The position numbers were made by a program, and so were the translations under genes. From contig NZ_CP102265.1 in assembly GCF_025147765.1 (NCBI RefSeq), positions 532,501-596,500 on the forward strand: a DNA stretch of 64,000 nt. The letters run 5' to 3'. The stretch comes from Blautia obeum ATCC 29174. GTDB taxonomy: Bacteria > Bacillota > Clostridia > Lachnospirales > Lachnospiraceae. Under the pieces are notes generated by a model. That model was given only the letters and a program-made list of their open reading frames with translations. It did no database searches and was not told the origin of the DNA. Below, piece by piece: positions 9,081-17,273 of this stretch; the stretch's first letter is position 1, and each line of letters starts with the position of its first letter.

Positions 9081-10722
9081 GACATATTATGTATGTAAGT
9101 ATACACCAGTAGAACTTCTGAGGGCGCTGGGTGGAGACTGTGAAATATTGAATGAAATGCCGGAAAGTTTTGACAGGGCAGAGCAGGTGGCACATCCTAA
9201 TATCTGTGGATTTGGCAAATCGGTTCTGGAAGAAGTACTGGCGGGAAATATTAAAGAACTGGTACTTGTAAATTGCTGCGATACAATTCGTAGTGTTTAT
9301 GATATACTAAAAGATAGCGGACAGATGGATTTTCTGTATATGATCGATATGCTTCACTGTGATATAGAATGCAGTCGGGAGCGTACTGCAGCCCAGTTAA
9401 AGGAACTTGCAGAGACTTATGGGGCATATAAAGAAAAATCTTTTGATAAGAAGGTTTTTCTTGAAGCATTTCAGCCGAAAGAGAGAATACAAAAGCCTCA
9501 TCTTGCTGTTTTGGGCGCACGTATGGGACAGGAATTATTTCAAATGACAGAGGCTGCCATGCCTTTTCCTGTTGTGAATGAGACCTGTGTATATAATCGT
9601 TCTGTTGGTGAAAATTTACCGACAGAGGAAATGGATTTTGACACACTGATGGAATGGTATGCAGGAGAACTGCTTCACCAGATACCGTGTATGCGAATGA
9701 TGGATCATGCAGGTCGTAAAGTATTGTATCAGGATCCAAGCCTGAAAGGAATCATTTATCATACGGTTAAATTCTGTGATTTTTACAGTTTTGAATATGC
9801 AGATATTAAGGGACATACAGATGTTCCATTGCTCAAGATTGAGTCGGATTTTACACTGCAGAGCAGTGGACAGTTGAGTACCAGGCTGGAGGCATTTGCA
9901 GAAAGCCTTGGGATTCAGGATGAGACAAAAAAGGAGAAAGTCATGGGAAAAGGATACTATGCCGGGATCGATAGTGGATCAACAAGTACAGATGTGGTGA
10001 TCCTGGATAAAAACAGAGAAATCATTTCCAGCGTGATCATGCCAACAGGGGCAGGGGCAGCCAATGGTGCGGAGCGAGCGCTTGAGGAAGCACTGAAACA
10101 GGCAAAGTTAAATCGAGAGGATCTGGATGCAGTGGTAACTACCGGTTATGGAAGAACTGCAATCTCTGATGGAGATAAGAGTATCACAGAGATTACGTGT
10201 CATGCAAGGGGTGCTCATTTTCTGGATCCGCGTGTACGTACAGTTGTGGACATCGGAGGTCAGGACAGCAAAGTGATTCGACTGAACGAAGATGGATCTG
10301 TGAAGAATTTTGTTATGAATGATAAATGTGCGGCAGGTACAGGAAGATTCCTGGAGATGATGGCGAAGACAATGGAAATGAGCTTGGATGAACTGAGCCA
10401 GGTGGGACTTTCCTATCAGGAAGACATTACAATTTCCAGTATGTGTACGGTTTTTGCAGAATCAGAGGTGGTTTCGCTGATTGCTCAGAATAAACATACA
10501 GATGATATCGTACATGGATTGAATAAAGCAGTTGCGGCCAAAACTGCATCTCTGGTTAAACGTGTGGGTGGAGAGGAAGCATATATGATGACTGGTGGTG
10601 TAGCGCAGAACAAAGGTCTTGTAAAGACTCTTGAAGAAAGACTTGGCACCAGTCTGGTGATCAGTCCAAAATCTCAGCTTTGCGGTGCACTGGGAGCGGC
10701 ATTGTTTGCAGCAGATATGTAA
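9073..10722 (+). CDS. Fused 2-hydroxyacyl-CoA dehydratase-like subunit and activase ATPase
   Basis: The start is set at ATG 9073, inside the end of the preceding gene, because upstream codons lie wholly within that gene. The protein is 549 residues. Residues 1 to about 290 form a second, shorter dehydratase-like domain. Residues about 302-549 form a BadF/BadG/HgdC-type activase of the ASKHA fold: GIDSGSTSTD phosphate loop, DIGGQDSK, and the two cluster-binding cysteines in NDKCAAGTGRF and ISSMCTVF. The activase injects one electron into the dehydratase at the cost of ATP. The two are usually separate polypeptides (YjiM/YjiL, HgdB/HgdC), so the fusion is notable. Confidence 0.88.
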   Translation: MSKTYYVCKYTPVELLRALGGDCEILNEMPESFDRAEQVAHPNICGFGKSVLEEVLAGNIKELVLVNCCDTIRSVYDILKDSGQMDFLYMIDMLHCDIECSRERTAAQLKELAETYGAYKEKSFDKKVFLEAFQPKERIQKPHLAVLGARMGQELFQMTEAAMPFPVVNETCVYNRSVGENLPTEEMDFDTLMEWYAGELLHQIPCMRMMDHAGRKVLYQDPSLKGIIYHTVKFCDFYSFEYADIKGHTDVPLLKIESDFTLQSSGQLSTRLEAFAESLGIQDETKKEKVMGKGYYAGIDSGSTSTDVVILDKNREIISSVIMPTGAGAANGAERALEEALKQAKLNREDLDAVVTTGYGRTAISDGDKSITEITCHARGAHFLDPRVRTVVDIGGQDSKVIRLNEDGSVKNFVMNDKCAAGTGRFLEMMAKTMEMSLDELSQVGLSYQEDITISSMCTVFAESEVVSLIAQNKHTDDIVHGLNKAVAAKTASLVKRVGGEEAYMMTGGVAQNKGLVKTLEERLGTSLVISPKSQLCGALGAALFAADM

Positions 10723-10767
10723 CCTGACTTAATTGATAGTGGATAGATAAAAGGGGAGGAAAGGAAG

Positions 10768-11313
10768 TTGGCTGATTCCAATATTACAAAAAGTGCACTT
10801 GCATCAGCACTGAAGGAATTGATGGAAACGACACCTTTTGCAAAGATTACTGTTTCAGATATCTGTGCAAAATGTAATATGAACCGAAAAAGTTTCTATT
10901 ATCATTTCAAAGACAAATTTGATCTGGTGAACTGGATTTATGATGTGGAATATCTGAGTCATGTGCAGATTGGAGAAAATCTGATCGGATGGGACAGTGT
11001 ACTTCATCTTTGTGATTATTTTTATGAAAATAAAGATTTTTACAGGAAGGTAATGAAAGTAGAAGATCAGAATTCTTTTATTAATCATTTCAGGGATATT
11101 GTGAGTCCCCTTATGGAAGAAGATATCCGTGAAATTCTTGGAGAAAAAACAGATGCGGAATTTTATGTGAATTTTTTCTGTGATGCAGTAATCTGTGCAT
11201 TTGGCCGATGGATCTCGCAGAAAGAACCGATGCCGCCAAAAGAATTTGTGAATATGATGAAATCCTGCATCAAGGTTGTTGCAATAACGCAGGAAAGAAT
11301 GGAGAACGAATAA
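10768..11313 (+). CDS. TetR/AcrR-family transcriptional regulator
   Basis: This 181-residue protein has an N-terminal TetR helix-turn-helix (about residues 5-50; FAKITVSDICAKCNMNRKSF then YYHFKDKFDLVNW) and a C-terminal ligand domain of the kind seen in dihydroxyacetone-kinase-regulator-like TetR proteins. The TTG start is supported by GGGGAGGAAAGGAAG just upstream. It follows the activase gene by 45 bases on the same strand and may control that operon; the ligand is unknown. Confidence 0.88.
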   Translation: MADSNITKSALASALKELMETTPFAKITVSDICAKCNMNRKSFYYHFKDKFDLVNWIYDVEYLSHVQIGENLIGWDSVLHLCDYFYENKDFYRKVMKVEDQNSFINHFRDIVSPLMEEDIREILGEKTDAEFYVNFFCDAVICAFGRWISQKEPMPPKEFVNMMKSCIKVVAITQERMENE

Positions 11314-11314
11314 T

Positions 11315-11378
11315 AAAAAGCAGTTTCACAGGATTTACCGGAAAATATCATGGTAATCTTTTGTGAGACTGCTTTTTT
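11315..11378. terminator. Bidirectional terminator
   Basis: AAAAGCAGTTTCACAGGATT...ACC pairs with GGT...AATCTTTTGTGAGACTGCTTTTTT. It separates the converging TetR gene and the 339-residue gene. Confidence 0.85.
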
Positions 11379-11379
11379 C

Positions 11380-12399
11380 TTATGATTCCTGATCTATCGA
11401 GAATGATTCCTTCAGGATATCTCTGAGAGATTCATTAAAAATATTGTGCTCCAGAGGATTTCCATCGCTGCCAATATTGTAGATGCTTCCATCTGGTTTA
11501 AAACCAATTATGCTTGAAGGTGGTGAAATAATATTTCCAATCCGTTCGATATCATAAAACAGATCAATAGGAATGGTACGGTATTTCTGGGCAACACGGG
11601 CACCAACCACTGCCTTGTAGACATTTTCTCTGACGGATGCGCTGCAACCGGGATCGGCAAGGACTGCGACAAACGGGCAATGCATTTCTTCAGCGAAGCG
11701 GGCATAGGAACCGGACAGGATCTCATCGCTTTCAGTATCTGTATACATCCGATAGATGGAATACAGAAGACGGTGATCTCGTAGTACAAGGCAGGCAGTA
11801 TCTGTATTGTCATCATATGCAACTCCGATCAGCATATTATTCAGAGATTCTGCAGCTTTTGCAAAGTCTTCTGTTACAGCGGCAGAATTACATAACAGAA
11901 TCATAGCACAGTCCGGATTATGCTCTATAAGAGGAAGAAGTTTTTCCGGATCTCCATCAGTGTAAAGACAATAAACATAGATTCCAAGTTCTTTACCCTG
12001 ATCAAAGATGGCCTGATAACGGGAGTGCAGATCTGCGTAGGAAGAATCAATATTTAAGAAAAAAAGCCACGGGACATTGATATTTTCGGTTCGCTTGATC
12101 TTACGGACGATATGTGCCCCCTGTGTGCAGCCGTTATATCCAAGATTCATGCCAAATTCGATCAGTTTTTCCTTGTCCATATGTCGGAGAGTATCTTCTA
12201 TAAGTGGATAGTAGGGACTGTTGTCGTTATTCAGCATAGTTCTTGCCATTTCAAAAAACTCCTGCTGAAAACGCCCCTTGGAAAAATGAAGAGCCATATC
12301 CACAAGATTTCTGGTACAACGTTCTGGTGATTCATCAGCATCTTTTAAGGCAGTTCTAACGAATGTTTTTATAATAATACGAGAAGTTTTTGCTGTCAT
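11380..12399 (-). CDS. Unrecognised 339-residue cytoplasmic protein
   Basis: No family is recognised. It has no signal peptide or membrane segment. The N-terminal 90 residues are helical and charged; the region about 105-175 alternates strands and helices like a Rossmann-type fold, and six or more Cys are scattered through the chain without a clear CxxC cluster. A good start is set by the ATG after the leftward ribosome site near 12410. It is expressed alone, convergent with the TetR gene and 150 bp downstream of the sugar ABC permease genes on the same strand, so it could be read from that operon. Confidence 0.7.
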   Translation of the reverse strand: MTAKTSRIIIKTFVRTALKDADESPERCTRNLVDMALHFSKGRFQQEFFEMARTMLNNDNSPYYPLIEDTLRHMDKEKLIEFGMNLGYNGCTQGAHIVRKIKRTENINVPWLFFLNIDSSYADLHSRYQAIFDQGKELGIYVYCLYTDGDPEKLLPLIEHNPDCAMILLCNSAAVTEDFAKAAESLNNMLIGVAYDDNTDTACLVLRDHRLLYSIYRMYTDTESDEILSGSYARFAEEMHCPFVAVLADPGCSASVRENVYKAVVGARVAQKYRTIPIDLFYDIERIGNIISPPSSIIGFKPDGSIYNIGSDGNPLEHNIFNESLRDILKESFSIDQES

Positions 12400-12557
12400 T
12401 TGTCATCCCTTCAATATATAAGAATATACAAAAAATACAGACGGAAAAAATACATTGACCGTCTGTATTTTATCTACTTCTCATTTAAACACAAAGTATT
12501 TTTGTGTGCAATAGACACTATAGTTAACGTGTCCAAAAACATGTCAGCAATAGGTGT

Positions 12558-13430
12558 TTAACCTTTGACAGCACCTGCAGAAACACCTTCTACGATAAAT
12601 TTGGAAAGAAGGATGTAAACGATGATAACCGGGAAAATGGAGAATGCAATCATTACATAAACCTGTCCCATATCGAACTTCAGGAAGTCTGCGCTACGAA
12701 GCTGTGCAATCAGTACCGGAAGTGTTTTCTTCTTGTCCGAATGAAGTACCAGTGCAGGGATAAAATAGTTATTCCAGCTCTGTACGAATGTGAAGATGGC
12801 CTGAACTGCGATGGCCGGTTTCATAAGCGGGAACACGATTCGATTAAAGGTTTTGAATTCACCGGAACCGTCAATACGAGCCGCTTCTACAAGTTCCAGA
12901 GGAAGGTTGCTTTCCATATACTGTTTCATATAGAAGAAAGTAACCGGAGCTGCGATACTCGGAACGATCAGTGGAATAAAGGAATCGTCCAGATGCATCT
13001 TACCAAGCAGCTGCAGGAAACCGAGTGCAGTTACCTGCGTAGGAATCATCATGACTGCAAGGATAAAAGTGAACATAAATTTTTTGCCTTTAAAATCATA
13101 TGCGTGGATGGCATATGCAGTCATGGTGGAGAAATAGGTACATAAAACAGCAGAACAGGTAGCAATGAAAATACTGTTGAACATACCATTCCATACCGGA
13201 AGTGTTCCGGCAAGCAGGCTCTTCCAGTTTTTGATAAGAAATCCACCAGGGATCGCTGTGAAACCTTTTTTCAGTGCACCGTTTGATCTGGTCGCATTGA
13301 TAAACAGTACATAAAACCAGAACAGGCAGAAGAAGGAGATAATGATCAGTACTATATAAGCAAGAGTACGCTGACCTTTCATGCTCATTCCTTTTTGGGT
13401 TTTTTGGTCTTTTTCATTCATCCTTCTCAC
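12558..13430 (-). CDS. Carbohydrate ABC transporter permease (MalG/LacG type)
   Basis: This 290-residue inner-membrane protein has six predicted helices. The EAA loop (EAARIDGSGEFKTFNRIVFPL, starting about residue 200) contacts the ATPase. It partners the permease encoded just upstream, which it overlaps by 4 bases. The C-terminal SAGAVKG is typical of MalG-like subunits. The importer's ATPase is not encoded here, as is usual where one shared MsiK-type ATPase serves several sugar importers. Confidence 0.93.
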   Translation of the reverse strand: MRRMNEKDQKTQKGMSMKGQRTLAYIVLIIISFFCLFWFYVLFINATRSNGALKKGFTAIPGGFLIKNWKSLLAGTLPVWNGMFNSIFIATCSAVLCTYFSTMTAYAIHAYDFKGKKFMFTFILAVMMIPTQVTALGFLQLLGKMHLDDSFIPLIVPSIAAPVTFFYMKQYMESNLPLELVEAARIDGSGEFKTFNRIVFPLMKPAIAVQAIFTFVQSWNNYFIPALVLHSDKKKTLPVLIAQLRSADFLKFDMGQVYVMIAFSIFPVIIVYILLSKFIVEGVSAGAVKG

Positions 13431-14341
13431 CTCCCGTCATTCGTCTTGTTAAAGCGGAATACAATCAGACTGAGCACGCCAGTAATGATGAACAGGAATA
13501 CGGATAATGCACCGCCCATTCCATAGTTCTTGCTGAACAGATGCTTGTTCAGATACATGATCAGTGTCATAGTGGAACGCATTGGATCACCGGTTCCGTT
13601 TGTCAGGATCTGAGGTACATCGAACATCTGCATACCACCGATCAGAGATGTGATCATAACATAGATCAGAATCGGACGAAGAAGCGGAAGAGTGATCTTT
13701 CTGAAAATCTGCGAAGCAGTGGCTCCATCTACTTCGGCTGCCTCATAAAGTGATGGATCAATACCCATCATGCCGGCCATAAGAAGGATTGTCGTATTAC
13801 CAAACCACATAAGGAAGTTCAGGACTGCAACAAGCGTTCTGGCACTCCAGGCATGACTGAAGAAGGAGTAAGCCTGTTTCAGTATTCCTGCCTGTATCAG
13901 CATTGCATTGATCGGGCCGCCGTCTGCAAATAATGTAAAGAACAACATTGCAAAAGCAGATGCCATGATCAGGTTTGGAAGGTAAATTACGGTCTTAAAA
14001 AATCTCTGACCTTTAAGTCGAAGACTCGGATTGGAGAACCATGCTGCAAGGAGCAGAGAGACCAGGATCTGAGGAACAAATCCCATAACCCACATGATCA
14101 TAGTGTTTTTAAAATAGATCCAGATCTCTCCACCCTCGAAGAGTTTGACATAATTGGCAAAGCCTACAAAGTTCGGTCCAATCTGCGTCAATCCAGATCT
14201 GTAGTTTTCAAAGAAGCTGTTATAAACTGTACTAATAAGCGGAATGAGCTGGAATATGAGATATACTACTACAAACGGTATCAGGAAGATATATCCCCAT
14301 TTGTTATAGCTGACCGCTTTATGGTTATTATTCTTTGCCAT
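13427..14341 (-). CDS. Carbohydrate ABC transporter permease (MalF/LacF type)
   Basis: This 304-residue membrane subunit has six predicted helices. Its EAA loop (EAAEVDGATASQIFRKITLP) starts near residue 206. It forms a heterodimer with the downstream MalG-type protein. It lies 95 bases after the solute-binding-protein gene; a perfect hairpin occupies that gap. Genomic pairing with a divergent cellobiose phosphorylase suggests the cargo is cellobiose or a cello-oligosaccharide. Confidence 0.93.
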   Translation of the reverse strand: MAKNNNHKAVSYNKWGYIFLIPFVVVYLIFQLIPLISTVYNSFFENYRSGLTQIGPNFVGFANYVKLFEGGEIWIYFKNTMIMWVMGFVPQILVSLLLAAWFSNPSLRLKGQRFFKTVIYLPNLIMASAFAMLFFTLFADGGPINAMLIQAGILKQAYSFFSHAWSARTLVAVLNFLMWFGNTTILLMAGMMGIDPSLYEAAEVDGATASQIFRKITLPLLRPILIYVMITSLIGGMQMFDVPQILTNGTGDPMRSTMTLIMYLNKHLFSKNYGMGGALSVFLFIITGVLSLIVFRFNKTNDGR

Positions 14342-14359
14342 TATCTTCCTCCATAATCG

Positions 14360-14398
14360 AAAGATGTGCCTGCCTGATGGTCAGGCAGGCACATCTTT
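14360..14398 (-). terminator. Intercistronic hairpin between binding-protein and permease genes
   Basis: AAAGATGTGCCTGCCTGA (14360-14377) pairs perfectly with 14381-14398 over 18 bp with a 3-base loop. On the minus strand it follows the binding-protein stop and has only a short U-run. It is likely a partial terminator or mRNA-stabilising structure that keeps binding protein in excess over permeases. Confidence 0.75.
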
Positions 14399-14436
14399 TT
14401 ACTCAATAATTATTCAACAGAATCTGTCTGTTTTGA

Positions 14437-15765
14437 TTAGTAAGAAAGTTCTGGATATTTTTCTACAACTGCTTTGTAGAACAGGTCGAGAGCTTCATCA
14501 TATGTTGCGTTGCCTTCAAAGTAGTTCTTCATAGCGTTCTGGAATTCTTCGTTGCAGCCCTGATCGTAGATGCTCATATTGCTGAGGTCGATCTTGTCTG
14601 CACCGGCACAGAACATTGCCAGTGGGTTCTGTCCGCCAAGAACAGCATCGCCGTAGCTTTCGTCTGCTGCCATTTCTTCCATAGCTGGTTTGTTGTTTAT
14701 GAAGTCATTATCAGCTGTAACGATTTCTTTCATAACGTCAACGTTAGTTGTCATAGTTCTCATGATATCAGCAACCAGTGTCGGGTTATCTGTTCCTGTA
14801 GCTGCTGTGATCCATGTTCCGCCCCAGTAGAAGCCCTGTGGTCCTTCTGTTGCAGCCCAGCCGCCGTCTTTACCAACAGAACCATCCTGATCAGCACTCA
14901 TAGAGAAGTCGATGAACCATGCTGGTCCGAAGTATGCAAATACGTTACTGTCTTTGAAGAAGCCTTTGCTCCAGTCATCACTCCAAAGTTCGTATGTAGC
15001 AGTTTCACCTGCGTCAACCATTTCCTTGGACATATCAACCCAGTTCTTGATGTTGTCATCAACTGTGATCTTTCCATCAACTACCCACGGAGTAGATACG
15101 TTGTTGGAGAATACACGGTAACTGTCGTTTACAGTAGAGGTCATCTGATAACCTTTTTCTTTCAGTTCTTCAGCTGTTGCTTTGAAGGTATCCCAGTCAG
15201 CAACTTTCTTCTGAACTTCTGCCGGATCATCTGTTCCGAATACTTCTTTGGCGATATCTCTTCTGTAGATCATGGTTCCAGGGCAGCCCTGCCAGGAAAG
15301 ACCTTTCAGATTTCCATCAGCATCTGTCATAACATCTTTTGTATACTGATACTGATCAGCAACTTCGTCTTCTGTGATTCCGAGATCTGCTACCGGCATT
15401 GTGTAATCGGTATTTACATATTTCAGTGCGTAGTCAGCTTCTACCAGGAAGAGATCAATCTTGTCATCTGCTGATGCATCAGCCTGTTTCAGAAGTGTTT
15501 CGTCCAGGTTATTCTGATATGCATTGTCATCAGATGGAGTGATGTTCCATACAACATCTACATCACCGATCTTGCCATGGGTTCCATCTACTTCTTCGTA
15601 TCCCGGGTAATGATCGGTCAGACGGGATTTGAATTCTTCATTCCAGCAGTAAATGTTTAAAACTTTACCTTCATCGGAACCTGTGTCATCTGCCCATACC
15701 GGAACTGCTGCCAGACCTGCAAGCATAGCTGCTGTTAATGTGACTGCCATAATCTTTCTCTTCAT
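14437..15765 (-). CDS. Extracellular sugar-binding protein of the ABC importer
   Basis: This 442-residue family-1 solute-binding protein captures the sugar outside the membrane. The first 25 residues form a signal peptide (MKRKIMAVTLTAAMLAG, ending about PVWADD). There is no lipobox Cys, so membrane retention in this monoderm cell is unexplained. Several Trp/Tyr residues in the C-terminal half (about 268-315) suit stacking on sugar rings. It is the first transporter gene after lacI (58-base gap), with a clear GGAGGTAAC site. Confidence 0.9.
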   Translation of the reverse strand: MKRKIMAVTLTAAMLAGLAAVPVWADDTGSDEGKVLNIYCWNEEFKSRLTDHYPGYEEVDGTHGKIGDVDVVWNITPSDDNAYQNNLDETLLKQADASADDKIDLFLVEADYALKYVNTDYTMPVADLGITEDEVADQYQYTKDVMTDADGNLKGLSWQGCPGTMIYRRDIAKEVFGTDDPAEVQKKVADWDTFKATAEELKEKGYQMTSTVNDSYRVFSNNVSTPWVVDGKITVDDNIKNWVDMSKEMVDAGETATYELWSDDWSKGFFKDSNVFAYFGPAWFIDFSMSADQDGSVGKDGGWAATEGPQGFYWGGTWITAATGTDNPTLVADIMRTMTTNVDVMKEIVTADNDFINNKPAMEEMAADESYGDAVLGGQNPLAMFCAGADKIDLSNMSIYDQGCNEEFQNAMKNYFEGNATYDEALDLFYKAVVEKYPELSY

Positions 15766-15823
15766 GTTGTTACCTCCCTGTGATAAATAGTTTTTGTTTT
15801 ATATTCTTTCCATATTTAATTTC

Positions 15824-16843
15824 CTATTTTGCCAGATTTCTGACTGATGCTCCTGGGAAGAGTGTTCCATCTACGGTGAACTTATCGATGATCGTAGTTT
15901 TGGGATTCTCAATCAGATCAATCAGTTTCTGTGCGGCAAGCCGTCCGATTGTTTCTGTGTCCTGACACAGAGTTGTCAGCCGGGGCTCCAGGATGCGTGC
16001 AAAAGTGAGTCCGTCATATCCTGCAATGGAGATATCGTCCGGTATCCGGAGCCCACGTTCATGGATCTCGTTGATACCGCCCAGAGCAGAAAAATCATCC
16101 GGATATAGAATGCAGGTGGGTGGATCTTTCAGATCAAGAAGTTCTGAAGTTGCCATCGCTGCCGCTTCCGCATCGCGATAGGGGATGACCGGCATATATT
16201 CATCAGGTACATCAATCCGTTTTTTCTGGAGAGTTCTGTAAAAACTTCCGAGTCGGCTTCGCGTAACGGAGGAATCTTCTCCGTGAATATAGGCGATCTT
16301 TCTGTGCCCCCGTTTCAGAATATAGGAGACGAGATCTTCCATTCCCTGAATGTTGTTGGAAACAACAGCAATTCTTCCATCGAATACATGATCAATCGTG
16401 ACCACTGGAATCTCGGATTGTACCAGCCGTTGAACTTCTTCGGTAAAAAAGTTGATACAGGCGATCACAACTCCATCGACTCCTCTGTAACGACAGTGTT
16501 CATAATAATTGAGACGCTGTCCGGAGAGATTACCACTGGTGAAAGTGATATCGTATCCTTTGGATTCAGCAGTTCGCTTAAAACTTTCGAGTACATGATT
16601 GAAGTAATCATGAGTAAGACCACTCATGGCTTCGTCTACAAAGAGTACGCCAAGATTGTAACTTCGTTTGGTTTTTAATGCTCTTGCTGAAGAATTTGGA
16701 AGATATCCCATTTCTGATGCAGTTTTTAAAATAAGCTGCCGGGTTTCTTCGCTGATATCCGGATAACCATTCAGAGCTTTGCTGACACTTGCAACTGATA
16801 CGTTGCACTGTTTTGCAATGTCTTTCATGGATACCATATACAT
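15824..16843 (-). CDS. LacI-family regulator of the cellobiose locus
   Basis: This 339-residue repressor has an N-terminal LacI helix-turn-helix (residues 4-25, MKDIAKQCNVSVASVSKALNG), a hinge helix near 48-58, and a periplasmic-binding-protein-like sensor domain. ATG codons at residues 1, 3 and 6 compete; Met6 aligns with the family start, but an RBS cannot decide. It is transcribed toward the transporter and divergently from the phosphorylase gene. Repeats centred on TTTTCGC in the 430-bp intergenic region are probable operators. Confidence 0.92.
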   Translation of the reverse strand: MYMVSMKDIAKQCNVSVASVSKALNGYPDISEETRQLILKTASEMGYLPNSSARALKTKRSYNLGVLFVDEAMSGLTHDYFNHVLESFKRTAESKGYDITFTSGNLSGQRLNYYEHCRYRGVDGVVIACINFFTEEVQRLVQSEIPVVTIDHVFDGRIAVVSNNIQGMEDLVSYILKRGHRKIAYIHGEDSSVTRSRLGSFYRTLQKKRIDVPDEYMPVIPYRDAEAAAMATSELLDLKDPPTCILYPDDFSALGGINEIHERGLRIPDDISIAGYDGLTFARILEPRLTTLCQDTETIGRLAAQKLIDLIENPKTTIIDKFTVDGTLFPGASVRNLAK

Positions 16844-16873
16844 GTCCAGCCTTTTCTGTTTTTTTGTTCCTAA

Positions 16874-17179
16874 ATCGTTTTCGCAAGCTCATCGTACATT
16901 GTTTTCGGACAATTTTCAAGACCTTTTTGTAATATTTGCATAATTTATCCCTGTTGCATAAAAAAGAATTTATAATAATTTATCAATTTCACAAAAAATG
17001 CACTATGTTTTAACGAAAATTTTCGCTAAGGTTTCGCGAAAACAGGAACTGCAATTGGGCAATATTTTAACGAGTAAAAATATAGTTGATTTTTTGGATA
17101 AACTGAATTATACTGAGGGAAATCCAATCTAATCTATATTATATCTGTGAAAATTCTAAACTTATTCGTTTTCGCAAAT
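16874..17179. promoter_or_regulatory. Cluster of LacI-type operators between lacI and cellobiose phosphorylase
   Basis: The 430-bp gene-free gap 16844-17273 has four related sites: TCGTTTTCGCAAG (16875-16887), CGAAAATTTTCG (17014-17025, perfect palindrome), GTTTCGCGAAAAC (17031-17043, near-perfect) and TCGTTTTCGCAAAT (17166-17179). All share a TTTTCGC half-site. Their spread of 300 bp would allow looping and joint control of both divergent units. No consensus promoter could be assigned with confidence. Confidence 0.65.
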
Positions 17180-17273
17180 CTGTTTTCAGTCTTTAATTCG
17201 TGATCGCTTACCCGTATTTATATATTTTAATATTTAGTAATTTAATTGTTTTCTCTTTCAAGGAGGTCCTTCA

